Origin: Gnetum montanum
Lineage: Eukaryota > Streptophyta > Gnetopsida > Gnetales > Gnetaceae
Assembly: GCA_015680685.1 (NCBI GenBank)
Contig: MNCI01025274.1
Span: 491,414-555,413, forward strand
Reading direction: 5' to 3'
DNA length: 64,000 bases
Below are positions 10,357 through 22,960 of the stretch, one piece after another (positions within the stretch are counted from its first letter, which is position 1; each line of letters starts with the position of its first letter). The position numbers were made by a program, and so were the translations under genes. The notes under the pieces were generated by a model. It saw only the letters and a list, made by a program, of their open reading frames with translations. It did no database searches and had not been told where the DNA came from.

Positions 10357-11240
10357 TGATGAGCAATTAGAGGATCCCAATACTTAACCATATAAGTAAC
10401 AAGTATTCATGTGCAACTAGATCATAATCCATGGATGAACAATATAAGTATACTAGTGGCTTGATAGTAAGTTCATGATCATTGTCTTCCCACTTAAATT
10501 TAGTAAAGTGGAAAATGTATGGTTTAACTCTTAGTGAGGTATATGATAAATTGATGTTGTTGGCTCTTAAAAGTGTTAAGTATAAACATGATAAAGATGA
10601 ATGTAAATTGTATTTTTAAGTATTGTGAAAACATAAAGCTATTCTATCCTATGGCAATAAGTATTAGTTTCTAGTTTTCATACACTTTCTAGGCTTATGT
10701 AATTATTACTAGGATTACTAGGATTACCAAGTAACTTTACCACTAAGCAAATCAAGTAAAGTTACTACTAGGTTACCAAACAATTATACTTTATTCTCAA
10801 AACCAATCATACTCATTCCACCTTACTAATGAACATTGGAATGCTAAATGACTTAGAAAATGTAAATGACATAGTAAAAGTAAATAACATCGAAAAGTAA
10901 ATCTATTCTATGTGGTATGTTGCAATGACAAAGAACTATCTCGATCTTTATTGTTATTCATGAACTGTGTCTAGGAATAACCCACTCAAATAAAGATTTT
11001 GTAAAACTGTAATTCATCACACTACAGGCATTCATAACTAGCTCTAACTTCAAAAAAAATTGCAAGAATTTTACTAAGTGTCAAGAAAAAACTTATTTTC
11101 AACATAACAGTGGACTTATATTTATAGGCCTAACCATGGCCCACTACATTGTATCTATGACAATGTATGTTGGGCTACGATATTGCATCTACAATATCTT
11201 AGATATGATATCATCATCTTAAACATAAAATGTTTCATCA
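10357..11240 (-). repeat. Element B 3' LTR
   Basis: On the plus strand it runs from TGATGAGC to TTTCATCA, the shared terminal inverted repeat of this family. It is preceded, in element direction, by the conserved GAGTTTTTAGTTAGTCATG stretch (polypurine-site neighbourhood). Inside are TTGTCTTCCCACTTA (about 10485), the conserved ACTAGGATTACCAAGT word (about 10716-10731) and a TATA-like CCTATAAATATAAG on the minus strand near 11110-11125. It is more diverged from the LTRs of G than those are from each other. Confidence 0.75.
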
Positions 11241-11461
11241 TACCATCATGACTAACTAAAAACTCGTTCTTGAGTTTAAACAAAAGGAGGATAAAGTTCC
11301 TTACAAACTTGTGATATTACAGGAACTCAACATCATGACACATATTTACATCACTAACTCTACTATTAATATCACATCTTTGTTTGAGTGGTGTTATAAA
11401 ATTATGTTAGAACATATGATTGACACATAAAAAAAACAAAACAAAACTTGATGTAGATTCT

Positions 11462-14275
11462 TCATGCTCCTGGTGGCAGTGGATCCTCCATTGGTATCTT
11501 TCTTTTATCACCTGGTTTCTTGAATTGGTACTTGTTTAGCAATACCCTAAGCTTCTCTTCTTCTATTTTAGGATCATGCATAATTCGTGTGAATTTAATG
11601 ATGATTGCAGAAGTTGACACTTTCCAAGAACATGACAGTTGTGGAAACATTTTATTAGTCTTGATATATCATGCTACAAATTGTGTTCTCTCTACCTTAA
11701 AGGCTCTAACCATCTTCTACAATTCTTGGTAATTAATCATTCTTCTGGCCAAATTTGCTACAACATCATTTTGGTCTTAGTAGTTGGGTTTAACTACTTG
11801 TAGCTTAGAGTTTGCAATGTAAAGCTTCTATTATGCATCTTTCCTATTTACAAACTCTTTTTCATACATGACATAGAATATAGCCACTTGCTACTCTAAT
11901 TTTATTCTTGACCTACTAATTGTTAACATGGCTAAGTTAGCGTAATGGAGATTTGCTAACAACATGTATTCTATCAAGTCCTTAATCTATAGGTTTTTGT
12001 TCATTTTTTCTTGATGAACATGGATAAGACTATCTAGGATGGGTTGCAAGTTAGGTGCTTGTAGTGTGATGGAAATGATCTTAGCTTTGGCCATCTAGAT
12101 TTCTTTTTCATTGATCTGTTTGTACATGCCTACTTGATCTTTGAAATGTTCCTTAAGCCTTTTGTGCTTCTTGGCCTTATTTTTCTATGTATTGATTTCA
12201 AAGGTTGACTTTTGTCAAATTGTGCGTACTTCTCCCATTGATAAGATTCTATTCTCATGGCCCAATTGTCTCATGTCCAAGTTGATTCTAGCAAACTACT
12301 CTATTAAATGATGGATACTTTCTTCAAGTATGTTCTTTTGTTTTTCAATGTTTGTCAACCTCAAGTTTTTTGTAGCAATCCTTTTATTTTCATCTTCTAA
12401 TGTAGCAAAGGCCTTAGTATGGACATATGTTTAGGCATCTACAACTAAAGCATTCCATACTACCTTTTCTTTCTCTATCTCTATTTGTTACTATTTGACC
12501 ATTAGTTTATTAACTTGCTCATTTTTTAAACTGTGCTAGTTGGTTTGGTACTATGTGTTGTGCAGGATCTTGGTTTTCAGTACTTAATGCAACTAATTCT
12601 TTCTATAGTCTCTGCACTTCACTTTCTACATGTTGCATCCTTATTTCTAACATGATCAACTTGCACTTGATGGATATTACTTCTAATTATACTATAGTGT
12701 TACCACTAGGAATATTAAAAAGATTTTTCATGACTTGTCTTGTCTACAATAATCTTTCTAAGACGTCTTCATGTTATGTAGGGATCATCATTTCTTTTCC
12801 AAAATTTCCAACTAATTTTTTGATGCCTTTGGCTCCAAAAATATTTGTCAGTGGCACAATGGGAATATTAAATGATTTCTTAATGTGATCTGTTATAACT
12901 TATGTGGCTCAAGTTACATCTTGACATTGCATTATCACTATAGTGGCTTCTTCTCTAGTTTCTAACATTACCTATACTGATGTAACATTCCTTGAAATTT
13001 ATTATGTTCCATTATCATCTTCTCCTACCTACAAAAATACTTGACCACTGGCAAGTTTTGTGGGTATGCAAGTTTGTTGGAATTATTCCTTACTCTATAC
13101 ATGCTTGTCACTTTCTTGTTGCCCTAACTAATTATTTCTTCTCTCTATTGTAAATGGCCCATGGAAGGTCTATAGTACTATTGTGTTGGTGGAGCACTCT
13201 ATCCTACTTGTTCCTCAACTAGGATTAATCCACTAGGTTTTGCATGTGCCTAGATTGTTTATCATTGATGTTGAACCTGATGTAGCCTCAATGCCTATTG
13301 GTTTCTCTACTTGATCTTTCATGGATGGCACTGGATTGAAAATTTCCATGTATATTTTAGGCTCTTTGAAGAACATCATTAGTATAGCCCAAAATTCTAG
13401 CTTGTTTACATAGTTTTTTAAAAAGATAAAAGAATCGAAGAATGGATTTCCCTATTTTCTTCTCTTTAAATCTTATTTAAATTTTCAAAAACAATAGATG
13501 GATAATGTTAGCTTGGAAGTTTTTCATCAGGATAGTACTTCCTTTGGCAGCATATGTGGAAATATTATTAAGTCTTTTGTTGGAGAAGATGTGATATGTC
13601 CTATTTTTGAATTATATCTTCTCCATAGTCAATATGTCCTAATTTGCTAGTCTTTTGTTGGAGAAGATGTGATATGTCCTAATTTTCTATATTCTTTTTT
13701 CTATAATTATGTATGCCCTTTACAACCATAAATTCCTTGTATCTATCTTAGACCTTATGGATATTTTTAGCGATGTTGGCTTAGAAATGTGGTATATTTA
13801 GTGTCTTTGTAGTTTCTTCTACTAAGTATGAAACTGTTACTTCCTCAATCTTCACTGTGGCATTATCCTACTTATTCTACTAGAATTGATGGACTTCTTC
13901 TAAATACCATTCACCATTGCTTGAGATGGTTAGCCATAGGGAAGAGGCTTGAAGTTATTTTTGGACCTTTACAGCTACGAACTCCATGAATGGTCTAAAG
14001 TTATGTTCCTTTATCATAGTGGGCATGATAGACTTCTCTTGAATAGCCTAGAGACATTTATTGGAGACTGTTAGATGTTGTCCCTATTTTGGAGCTAATC
14101 GTGTAGTAGCTTTTGCTTATGTAGACTACCTTGTTGTAGGTGTGGGCTAATGGATAGAATATAAGTATACTTCTTACTTCGTAGGAGGCTCCACACCTTA
14201 TCCTCTTCCTTTTTCTCTAGGCCTCTTTTCCCATGGTTGTAACAGTCCTCTAGCTTCAAGTCTCTTTGGTGGCAT
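11462..14275 (-). pseudogene. Third ORF of element B (coiled-coil protein downstream of pol)
   Basis: It aligns along its length with the third ORFs of A and F. The start ATG at 14275 gives MPPKRLEARGLLQPWEK, matching the MAPK..LQPWEK start in A. The end holds HDPKIEEEKLRVLLNKYQ, matching HDPQSKEEKMKALLDAF in A, then a proline-rich tail. The size, 2814 bp, is close to A (2871) and F (2849). Many stops and frameshifts interrupt it. The splice acceptor AG before the ATG seen in A and F is AA here. Function unknown; see the element A entry. Confidence 0.65.
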
Positions 14276-14850
14276 TTAAAATAGTAAGAAGATTTAGAAT
14301 TATCCAAAAATTTCAAAACATTTTCCATCAAATCCTAACCATTTATCAATTTTTTTATTTTGATTAAAAGTGCTAGATATAATCAATTTCATTTTTAGTT
14401 TGCATTGTAGAATTGAAAAACTCATCATTCAAAAAAAATCCTTGTTTAGAAAAATAACCTTTAATTGAACAATTAAACAATTGATTAAAAATAATTTTAT
14501 CTTGACTATTTGTCACTATCTTTGATGTATTTTTTAAAATGTACTCGAATGGTGAATTGGAAAGGAACATTAAGTTTATTAGCTTATGTTTGATTAAAAT
14601 GTTAGTATTTCTTATTGTTCTTACCATTAAGTGTTTTTCCAAGTGTTAGAACAATTTAGTGTAATTTGTAAAAACTACATGCAACACTCTCCCCCGCGAT
14701 TGAGATGGTCACTCCATGAGCAAAAGGATTCAAGAATGGCTCAAATATGACATGTGGTGAGAAAGATATGAAGGTCTAAAGGTTGTTAGATAGAAAAACA
14801 ACATGAACTCTTCTTGTATGGAAATGAAAACTTTTCTAATAGTTTATGCA

Positions 14851-14858
14851 TATATATA
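14851..14858 (-). promoter_or_regulatory. TATA box of the internal promoter of element B
   Basis: TATATATA on the minus strand, 576 bases before the ATG of the third ORF. It is preceded by ACACATCAATGATGTCACAT (about 14890-14910), resembling the CATCAA-rich sequence before the TATA boxes in A (27508) and F (52898). Conserved position in three elements supports a real promoter; no transcript evidence is available. Confidence 0.5.
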
Positions 14859-16499
14859 GATTTTGATAAGAGTGATATCATAGATGTGACATCATTGATG
14901 TGTTATTTCAGGGCCTTATATATCATATCTACAATATCATTATTGAAATTTTCAAAATTTTTACAAAATCTAATGGAAAAAATGAATGGAATGGTTATTA
15001 TAGAAGATGTAAAGATGATCCAAAAGGTTCTTGAACATAGATGATGCTTAGAATATAAGAATTTAATGTCAAAATTATATTAAACAAGGAGTTTGGGCAG
15101 GTAAGTCAACTAAGTTTAAAAAGATGATTTAATTAAAATTGTTGAACTTATGAGTGAGTATGATATGTAGGGAGGTAATGATTATTGCTAAAGTATTCAA
15201 GACGAACAAGATGATGTGGATTTGGTCATCAAGTATGAAACATAAGAGTTATATGAGTGGATCCTCCCCAAAGCAAGCTCATGCCCTTAATATGCTTGTA
15301 TAAACACACCTACAAATATCCATGGGTACTCAAGGAGTTGAATGTAAATCATACCTATCTTCCAAAACACACATGTTAGTATTGTCCCAATAGAAAATAA
15401 CACTATATTATACAAAATCATCAAAGTGTAATTATATATAATAGTGAGGCTAAATGGTAGTAGCAAGGATTGTATAAAATGGGATGTGAGGTGTCTTATC
15501 ATGAGAATAATGAATTCAATATGTAATACATGGTTAAAATGATCATTAGCTATTTCGTCTAAGATCCAAACCAAGTCCATACTACTTACCAGTGACATTG
15601 CATTGTATCATCCCAAAACTAACAATCATAAGACTATTACAACTTCAAGAAATATCATTATTTAACAATGAAGTACAAGGAAGCAATTTATTAGCAACAT
15701 AGTTTATTTGAAAGGAGACTTGGCCATTAGATAGAGGAGCACCTTTAGACATGGGTTACATGTCTTTCTAGCTCCATAATCAATGCAAGTCCAATAAACC
15801 TTGAAATTTCTAAGAAGTTTCCTACCTTTAGGCACGGGTAACATGTCTTTCTAGTAATAATTATTTCAAAACATGTTTTCATTTTTTTTTGCTAGAACTT
15901 AAGTGAATAAGACAACTTAATAGTGTAATAATATTCATAGTGAATCCATAAATCCCCTTAATGTCACACCCTTTTCATTTCTTCTTATTTATTCACCTTT
16001 CCATCTAGGCATAATGATCATAAGTTTATTTTAGTTTTATTATGAAAAGAATGTCATTATGTCTAGGTTAAAATATTTTTTTATGGTCTCACTATATGTA
16101 TAATCAATCCTTTAATGATTTGATAACATAGAGGGTAAAATTCTTATTGTTTCAATTACATCCTTCTTAATTCTTTACAATTTATTAGAAAGATCAATAA
16201 AAATATGTACATGAGAATTAATAAGACTATAAAAAGAATGAAAAAATATGTAAAAATAGAAAAATGTATAAAGAACTTGGAAGATTTTAAAGAATGTGAA
16301 ATGATAAGAAATGTGAAAAATATGAAAGAGTAGAAAAGATATTTAAGAATGTACAAAATAGTAAAAATTTAAGAAAATTGTAAGAAAAATATAAAAGGAT
16401 TATTTGATGCATAAGTACAAAAGATGACATCCCCAACAACTACAGTCTAAGGTGGAAATTTAAAAAATTGAATGGGAAGTGAGTGGTTTAGATTTTAAA
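14859..16499 (-). other. Element B non-coding spacer between pol and third ORF
   Basis: Homologous to spacers of A (25809-27478), F (52906-54430) and G (46279-48060). Shared landmarks are GTGGATCCTCCCCAAAGCA-like sequence near 15258, the TTACATGTCTTTC block near 15757 and a G-rich TTGTTGGGGATGTCATC on the minus strand near 16425, equivalent to the purine tract after pol in A. No conserved frame is seen. Confidence 0.6.
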
Positions 16500-18832
16500 T
16501 TAGAGTCTTTTAAGGAAGAAAAGCTATAAAATGGTTTGACTTGTTGAATGTTGATAAGGATTAATTTCTGTGGATCAGTTGGATAGTAAACTTGCATAGT
16601 TCCTAATTGGTATATAATATAAATGATATAGGATCCTTCTCATAAAGTCTAAAATTTTATCCTTTGGATGACATGGTTTGGGTTATAGTAGAGGACTTTA
16701 TGTTAAGGTCTAACAAAAACTTGTCTAATCTTGGTCTTATGTGGATGTTAGGAATACTTCTTATGAATTTCATTACTTATTTGAGCTCCTAATTTATTTT
16801 CATCTAGTAGATTAAGATCCATTAATCATTCCTTCTAGGCTAAGTCTAAATCAACGTCAAGTACATAGGTAGTTGTAAGAGTATTTATCTCTTCTTGAAT
16901 TAGTAGAGTAGGAAATTTTCCATAGATGAGTTCATATGCTGAATACCATATAGAAAGTTTTCAAGCTGATCGATATGCCCATAGAGCATCATTAAGCTTA
17001 GTGCTCCAGTTCTTCCTATATCTACTAATAGTTCTAGTTAATATTCTTGTAATCTCTCTATTAGTTACTTTAGCTTGACCATTCGCTTGGGATTGATTGG
17101 GTATAGTTAGCTTATGATTTATCCCAAGTTGTTGCATTAGCTTCTTGAATGTAGCTTTAGTGAAATGAGTTTCGTTTTCTAATATTAACATTTATGGAAC
17201 TACAAATCCATTTACTACATGTTGTTAAAAGAAATTTGTAACTGGTGTTGCTATGTGATCTTTAATTGTAGTTAGTCTTACCCATTTAGTACAATAATGA
17301 ACAAGCATAATAATAGAGGACTTTCCATTTGACATCAGTGTGATGGGTTCCATAAAGTCAATTTCCTAAATATCAAATGGTTCTAATTGTTGTATTCATT
17401 ATGATGGCCCTTTATTTTTGGTCCTCAGTCCTCCATTGTTTTGGTATCTTTCACAATAGTGTGTAAATTGATGTGTGTCATTGAGTATCGTAGGTCAAAA
17501 ATAACTTACCATCATTAGTTGTAATGTTGTTCTTCATCCTACATAATGATCACCACATGGTCCTTCATGTGTATCTTTAGAAATTTTTGTTGATTCTCTT
17601 CTGGAACAAACCATCATATTAAACCATCTACACATATCTTATAAAGATTTCTTTTCATTTCCATGTATTGTTTTACTTTGTGGAGAAACTATTATTTTTG
17701 CTTTTTATTTCATTCAGCAGGAAGTTCTTATGTAATAAGATATGTCATATAATCAGTAATCCATGACTTTGTTGTTGAATCTACAATCATTGTTATCTTA
17801 GTAAATAAATTTTCATTAAGGAATTGATATAATAATGGTTCTTCATCCTCTTGAGAATTCCCTTTGAGTCTTGATAGATGATCATATACAACATTCTCAG
17901 TTCCTTTCCTATCAATCATCATTATGTCAAATTTCTAGAGTATGACAAGTCATCTTATCACTCTTGAACTAACCGCTAGTTTATTCATCAAAATCTAATT
18001 ATCCTATGATCTATATGAACATAAATGAAGTACCTGAGCACATAATATCTAAATTTTTCAAGTACATATACCACAGCCATAAGATCTTTTTCGGTAGTGG
18101 TATAGTTAAGTTGTGCTTTGGTAATGCTTCTACTAGCCTAGTGTATGTAATATAGTCATTTTAATTATCTAGCTAGATTAATACTGCTCTTAATGAATAG
18201 TTTGAAGTGTGAGTCATGATGTGGAAAGGCTTGGATCAATCCCAAGTTTAGAGGATTGGTATCTTAATCAATTTCGACTTCAATCTCTTAAATATATTTT
18301 AACATTATTTAGACTATTAAAATGATGTACTTTTTTGTGAGTTTGACAAGTAGCTTTGCAATCTTTGAAAAATTTTCAATAAATCTTGTATAGTATCTTG
18401 TATGACCAAGGAATGATCGAACATCCTTAACTCTCTATGGTTTTTGGGTAATGCTTTAAATGACTTTAATTTTGTCTAGATCTATCTCTATTAGAACAAT
18501 GTCATCTTGGACCATTAAGTATCTTTTCTACCAATTGAGCTTTAAATTTTCTGTAACACATTATTTTAAAACTTGCTCTAAGTTTTCTAAAGCTTGTTTG
18601 AAGTTAAGCCCATATGTAGAGAAATCATCCATAAATACCTCAACTCTATGACTAATCTGTTCCTAGAAGATGCTAAGAGTAAGTATGTAGAATGTGGCCA
18701 AAGCATTACGTAGACCAAATGACATTTTCTTGTATGCAATTATTCTCCATGGGTTGGTGAACATTAACTTCTCTTGGTCTTTTGGTACAATAAAAATTTG
18801 GTTGTATCCACTGTATCCATCCAAAAGACTAT
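16500..18832 (-). pseudogene. Element B pol, 3' part: end of RT, RNase H and integrase
   Basis: Reverse transcriptase copies element RNA, RNase H removes it and integrase inserts the cDNA. Minus-strand landmarks are VEVFMDDFST (RT active site, near 18610-18640), RNase H sequence around 18000-18200, HLSRLKGNSQEDEE (near 17850), and integrase at 17600-16500 with LTIPNQSQANGQAKVTNREI. Of the integrase D-D-E triad the second Asp is Glu (in LILENETHF) and the Glu is Lys (17069-17071), so the enzyme was dead before or while it decayed. Stops and shifts separate the blocks. The left boundary is where the tail IQQVKPF, equivalent to IQQVNPF of A, ends. The right end is cut by element A, directly after target site ACTAT. 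Confidence 0.8.
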
Positions 18833-19642
18833 TAATGAGTCACATTTAGTTGGCTGCATTGATGAGGCCTTGTCGACGCAATGTTGGTCTTTTTGATTTT
18901 CTGCTATAAATGCTTGCATGTAGTTGCATTTATGGTAATTAGAGATTGTAGTTGTAGTGAAGCTCTTGCAGTTTTTCCATTTGAAAGTTAGAATGTTTCC
19001 CCCAAGTGCCCATAGTAGGAGTCATTGAGTGTATGGATCTTTATTCAAGCATTGTTATACCTAAGCACGACCGTGTGTGCGGCAATAAAGACAAACTTTC
19101 TAATAAACCTTGTAGCACTTTGGATAGATTAGCTATTTTATTTATGCATTTAATGTTCTTAATTATTTGTTAAATTTTTTCAATTAGTTATTAAATATTT
19201 TTTAGTTATTACATTAATGAAGCAATTAAGCCAGATAAATTACATACATAAGTACGATTACTTCGAGTGTAACACATATTTTCTTGGTAATCCCAGTAGC
19301 GATATTGCTTGGTATGCCCAGTAGCGTTATTGCTTGGTATGCCCAATAGCGTAGCAGTTAATTAGTTAACGTAGATTAGTTAATTAAATTTCTTTTATCC
19401 ACATTTGAGCACCAAACTATAAAACACAAAATGATAAAAATTGGATGCCTCAATTACACTTAACCATAACTACAAACATCACAAGTGTAATTGGGAAGAC
19501 AACAACAATCGATCTTAGGGCTAGATTCACTTCCTAAAGGACTAGTGCATTAGGAATGATAAAGTCCACGGAATTCAACTAGATCGTGCATGAACACTTT
19601 GTGATTTGTATAGTTGGGCATTGGGTACCTCATCACTCATCA
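18833..19642 (+). repeat. Element A 5' LTR
   Basis: Begins TAATGAGT (TGATGAGT in the 3' copy, so one G-to-A change) and ends ACTCATCA. It contains the TATA motif, the poly(A)-region sequence AATAAAGA (about 19086) and three ~24-bp tandem repeats of CTTGGTAATCCCAGTAGC type at 19283-19350. It is 93 bases shorter than the 3' LTR. Confidence 0.9.
18864..18910 (+). promoter_or_regulatory. Element A LTR promoter motif and TATA box
   Basis: GAGGCCTTGTCGACGCAATG (18864-18883) lies 21 bases before TATAAA (18905-18910). The same 20 bases recur without change at 27479-27498 before the TATA box of the third ORF. In the 3' LTR both parts are mutated, and AGAAAT replaces TATAAA. Confidence 0.55.
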
Positions 19643-19643
19643 T

Positions 19644-19661
19644 TGGTGCCATTTCTAGGGA
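19644..19661 (+). other. Element A primer-binding site, tRNA-Asp type
   Basis: TGGTGCCATTTCTAGGGA follows the 5' LTR after one base. It differs from the complement of the plant tRNA-Asp 3' end (TGGCGCCGTTGCCGGGGA) mostly by C-to-T and G-to-A changes. This is the primer used by Athila-type elements. Equivalent sites follow the 5' LTRs of F and G. Confidence 0.65.
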
Positions 19662-19804
19662 CTTTGTTTGTGGAATGTGCGCTATTTAGGTTTAAGTGAA
19701 TACCATTAATATCGTTGTACAAAATTAAAGGTCAATATTATTCCCACTATAAATAGAATTATAAAAGTAAATTGATCATTTTTTTTATTTTTTATTTTTG
19801 CAAA

Positions 19805-21660
19805 ATGTCTTCTTCTTCTCACAAGAACGAAGATACCAAACCATCAGTCCCATAAGAATGCAAGGTGGCATACACTCATCTAGATGAGTTTTTGCTAAAC
19901 TTCACCTTCATCCTACATCAGGATGAACAACTATGATGACATGATATGGAGGGCAACATCATCTTGCCCCCTGATTGATCTGTGCCTTGGATGCTATTCA
20001 AAATCCTTAGGAAGTTGGTCATAGTAGATCTTCACAAAGAATATGTTGTGGATGGATATGACACTTGAAACTACTATTCCATTGAAACACAACACAAACA
20101 AGATCAACATTAAGAGAAACTCCATGAAGCTACAAAGGGAAAACATTACACCAATCCCTTGTTCCTACGAAATCAAGATGACATTGAGGATCCTCTTACT
20201 AAAGGTTCTCAACATGAAGATTCTCCACCCCCAGTTACAAATGGTGAGGGTGTGAACCTGAACCTGTTACCCACTATCCATAAAATAGGTTCAAGAAGAA
20301 GTGATAGCCAAGGTAGGGACTTAACTAAGCACTGCAATAGCAAGGGATCTAAGGATGGTGATCATAATAAGTGTAAGAGTGGTGGAGGACACCGCAGTGG
20401 TGGTGGTAGTCCATCTTCCTCTTCATACTCTTCATCTAATTCTGAACATTCCTCTTCTTCTGATGGTTCTAATGGAAGCCACCATTAAAAAAATCGTGAT
20501 GAAGGTAATCAGTGAGATAACAATGATCATGAAGGCCACCAAAACTAAAGGGGTGGCTGAAACCATCATTAGCGTCATTGACACAGCGATGATGGTGAAC
20601 CTCTATTGGTGACTTGAAGTATGCTCAACATTGTAAAGGTAGTGAAAATCCCAACCAAGCATATGAAGGATAGTTGGATCAAGCACCTAGATATGAATAA
20701 TATCCCAAGCTTAATTCGCAAACACATCTATAAGCTTTTCATGATGCCTGTGCCTTATAAAGCATAGAGAATGAGTGGTAGAAACTCAAGCTTTTCCCAA
20801 GGACACTCATTAAAAAAGTTGAAAGTTGGTATTAGTTCTTAGAGTTGAAATCTATCCACAGATGGAGTACTATGTTAGAGCTATTCAATGACAAATACCA
20901 GATGTACTCTAGGGTGTCTAATCTGAGAAGGCAAATCCAAGGCTAGAAATAAGGAGCACATGAACCCTTAGATGCTATCATGGATTGATACTATTTAGTC
21001 CTACACCAATGCCTTGGCCATGGTTATTATCAAAGGGAAAAACTTCACCACATTATAGATGGGCTCAGAGCGGAAATAGGAAGAATCCTTAGGGTGTATA
21101 CCCAAGGAAGATTGTCTAAATTAAGAGCTCATCAATCCAAAGGCTAATTGAGCAAGTAGCAAAAAAATAAGGTGAGCTATGAAAAAAGGGAAAGTGCTAA
21201 AGAGTATAACAGGGACCCTTCCATTAGAAAATGAGAGGTCCAATTTTGTGATGAGGAGAAGTCACCACTTAATGAAGTGGTGAACAGAAAGACCTTGCCC
21301 ATCCAAAAATCCATTTCTGATATTTTGGCCAAGGTTGATAAGTTATGGGACTCTTTGGATGAAAAATTTCAAACCACTTTGAATATTGCGAAAGAGTCCA
21401 AAGAATAAAATAGTGATCATAATCACAGGAGGCAAAGAAAAGTTGAACGTGCCTACCAAAGAGGTAAGGGCAAAGCTGTTGTAGTAGAGGAAGTTGTGAA
21501 GTTTAACTTTGATGATGAAATTGAATGTGAAATTTGACAATACAAACATCCAAAGGGATGTTTGCCTGTAGTATCACACTTAAAAGATTCTAGAGTGTAC
21601 ACATTGAATCCTTGCATAGCACATAGGCAAGCTCCAAGATGATTGCCTTACCCTCAAGGT
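19805..21660 (+). pseudogene. Element A gag
   Basis: Gag forms the virus-like particle and binds element RNA. The start MSSSSHKNEDTKPSVP at 19805 runs into a stop after 16 codons. Later blocks are AYTHLDEFLLNFTFILHQDE (about 19870-19930), a Ser/His/Gly-rich stretch at 20350-20490, and the capsid-like region at 20640-21060 (MKDSWIKHLDMNNIP, ESWY-like core, ELFNDKYQMYSRVSNLRRQI). After a basic stretch comes a short zinc-knuckle motif: CEI*QYKHPKGC at 21536-21571, whose second Cys codon is now TGA. The same blocks occur in F, with part in G. At least a dozen stops make it a pseudogene. Confidence 0.8.
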
Positions 21661-22300
21661 AGTCCAAGGCAGTTCCATCAACAACAATAAGCTTACTACC
21701 CAAGTGAAACTCCTCCACAACCATACAAACAATATCAATAGTGGTATCAACCACAATCATGGGAAATCCCACCACCAAGGCAACAATACCATTATAGGCA
21801 AATAGATCCATATGGGTACTATGTTTAGAAGCACGTCTCCCCTAGAAGCTCTGCAAGTCATACATCATTCTAGCATCATTATTATCCTCCAAAGTACCAC
21901 CAAACACATTCATCATCTACTCAAGGGGAAAACCCATATCCATATCCATACCATCCTCTACCTCCCTCTACACATACATCTCCACCTTCAACCCAATTAC
22001 CTCATGCTCCATCCATGTAGGGTGAGATTCCTTCATAACTACAACAATGAAATGCTACAAGGGTTGTGCACTCACCATTGGTTTTTCAGCCAAGTGGTCT
22101 AGAAAATCAATCTAGAAAAAGACCTTTCTTCTTGACCAACAATCCTCTTCAGCCCTCACAACCTAGTCTGGCCAATCACCTTGCATCTCTAGCACCCTCA
22201 TCCTTTGCATCAAATACCTTTGAGTGCCCTTCAAACCAAGTGTTTCCTAGGGATTCACATTATCATGCTAACTCATGCTATTTCTAACCGGATCAAGGCT
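21661..22300 (+). pseudogene. Element A gag-protease linker, Pro/Gln/Tyr-rich
   Basis: The reading frame gives a low-complexity protein rich in Pro, Gln, Tyr and His (PPPRQQYHYRQIDPYGYY, PYPYPYHPLPPSTHTSPP), interrupted by several stops where CAA/CAG became TAA/TAG. Homologous linkers occur in B (44325-43758), F (58740-58080) and G (61700-61335, 49024-48839). It is probably a disordered spacer; no enzymatic motif. Confidence 0.65.
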
Positions 22301-22960
22301 GGCAATCTTCCTACAAAAAATTTGATCCAAGAAGTCCACTCATTTATCTACAGATCACTGGACAAGAGCCATGCAAGGCTCTTCTTAACTCTAGTTCTGG
22401 AGTTAACCTCATCTCCCATGACATGTACAAGGCCTAGAACCTACCACCTCTTAAGAAAAGTAACATTCATCAAGAATTAGTAGATCAATTAATTATTGTC
22501 CCTTTAGAATTAGTAGAGGACATTGTAACCATAGTTTGTTGGTGGTCCTATCCTACTAATTTTTTGGTGATCAAAGTGGATAACTACAAAAGTAACTTCC
22601 CCAGGTTTATGGGAAGGGCTTAGCTAAGCACGGTTGATGCAAGAATGGGTATAATATACCTATCATTAGAAATAGCCAAGGAAAATGAACTAGGTAAGAT
22701 TGAGTAGAAGCATATTCCATGCATCACATATAGTGATAATAGGTGAAATTGCATGCAAAATATTTGGTCCATCAAGAGCACATACATTAAGGCATGTAAT
22801 TAGTTTTTGCAAGAGATCAATATTCAAAGGTGTTTGTATGATGCAGCCACAAAATAGAAGGGCACCTAGTGGTTGATCACTGACTCAAATAGTAGCACAT
22901 TATGCATGGAACCAATTGAGAGCCTAACTTATGCATATGTTGAAGGCATGGACAAAATTG
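22301..22960 (+). pseudogene. Element A aspartic protease
   Basis: The retropepsin-type protease releases gag and pol products. The active-site position reads ALLNSSSGVNLIS: the catalytic Asp-Ser-Gly is Asn-Ser-Ser (22387-22395), explained by two G-to-A changes. Downstream, IVPLELVEDIVTIV, TNFLVIKVDNY, FPRFMGRA and LSTVDAR match the flap and second loop seen in F (FPIIMGRSWLSTIDAHF). Several stops follow. It is not functional. Confidence 0.7.

Noticed and set aside
20355-20612. Plus-strand frame rich in Val and Met
   Set aside because: Shadow of the Ser/His-rich gag frame of element A in another phase.
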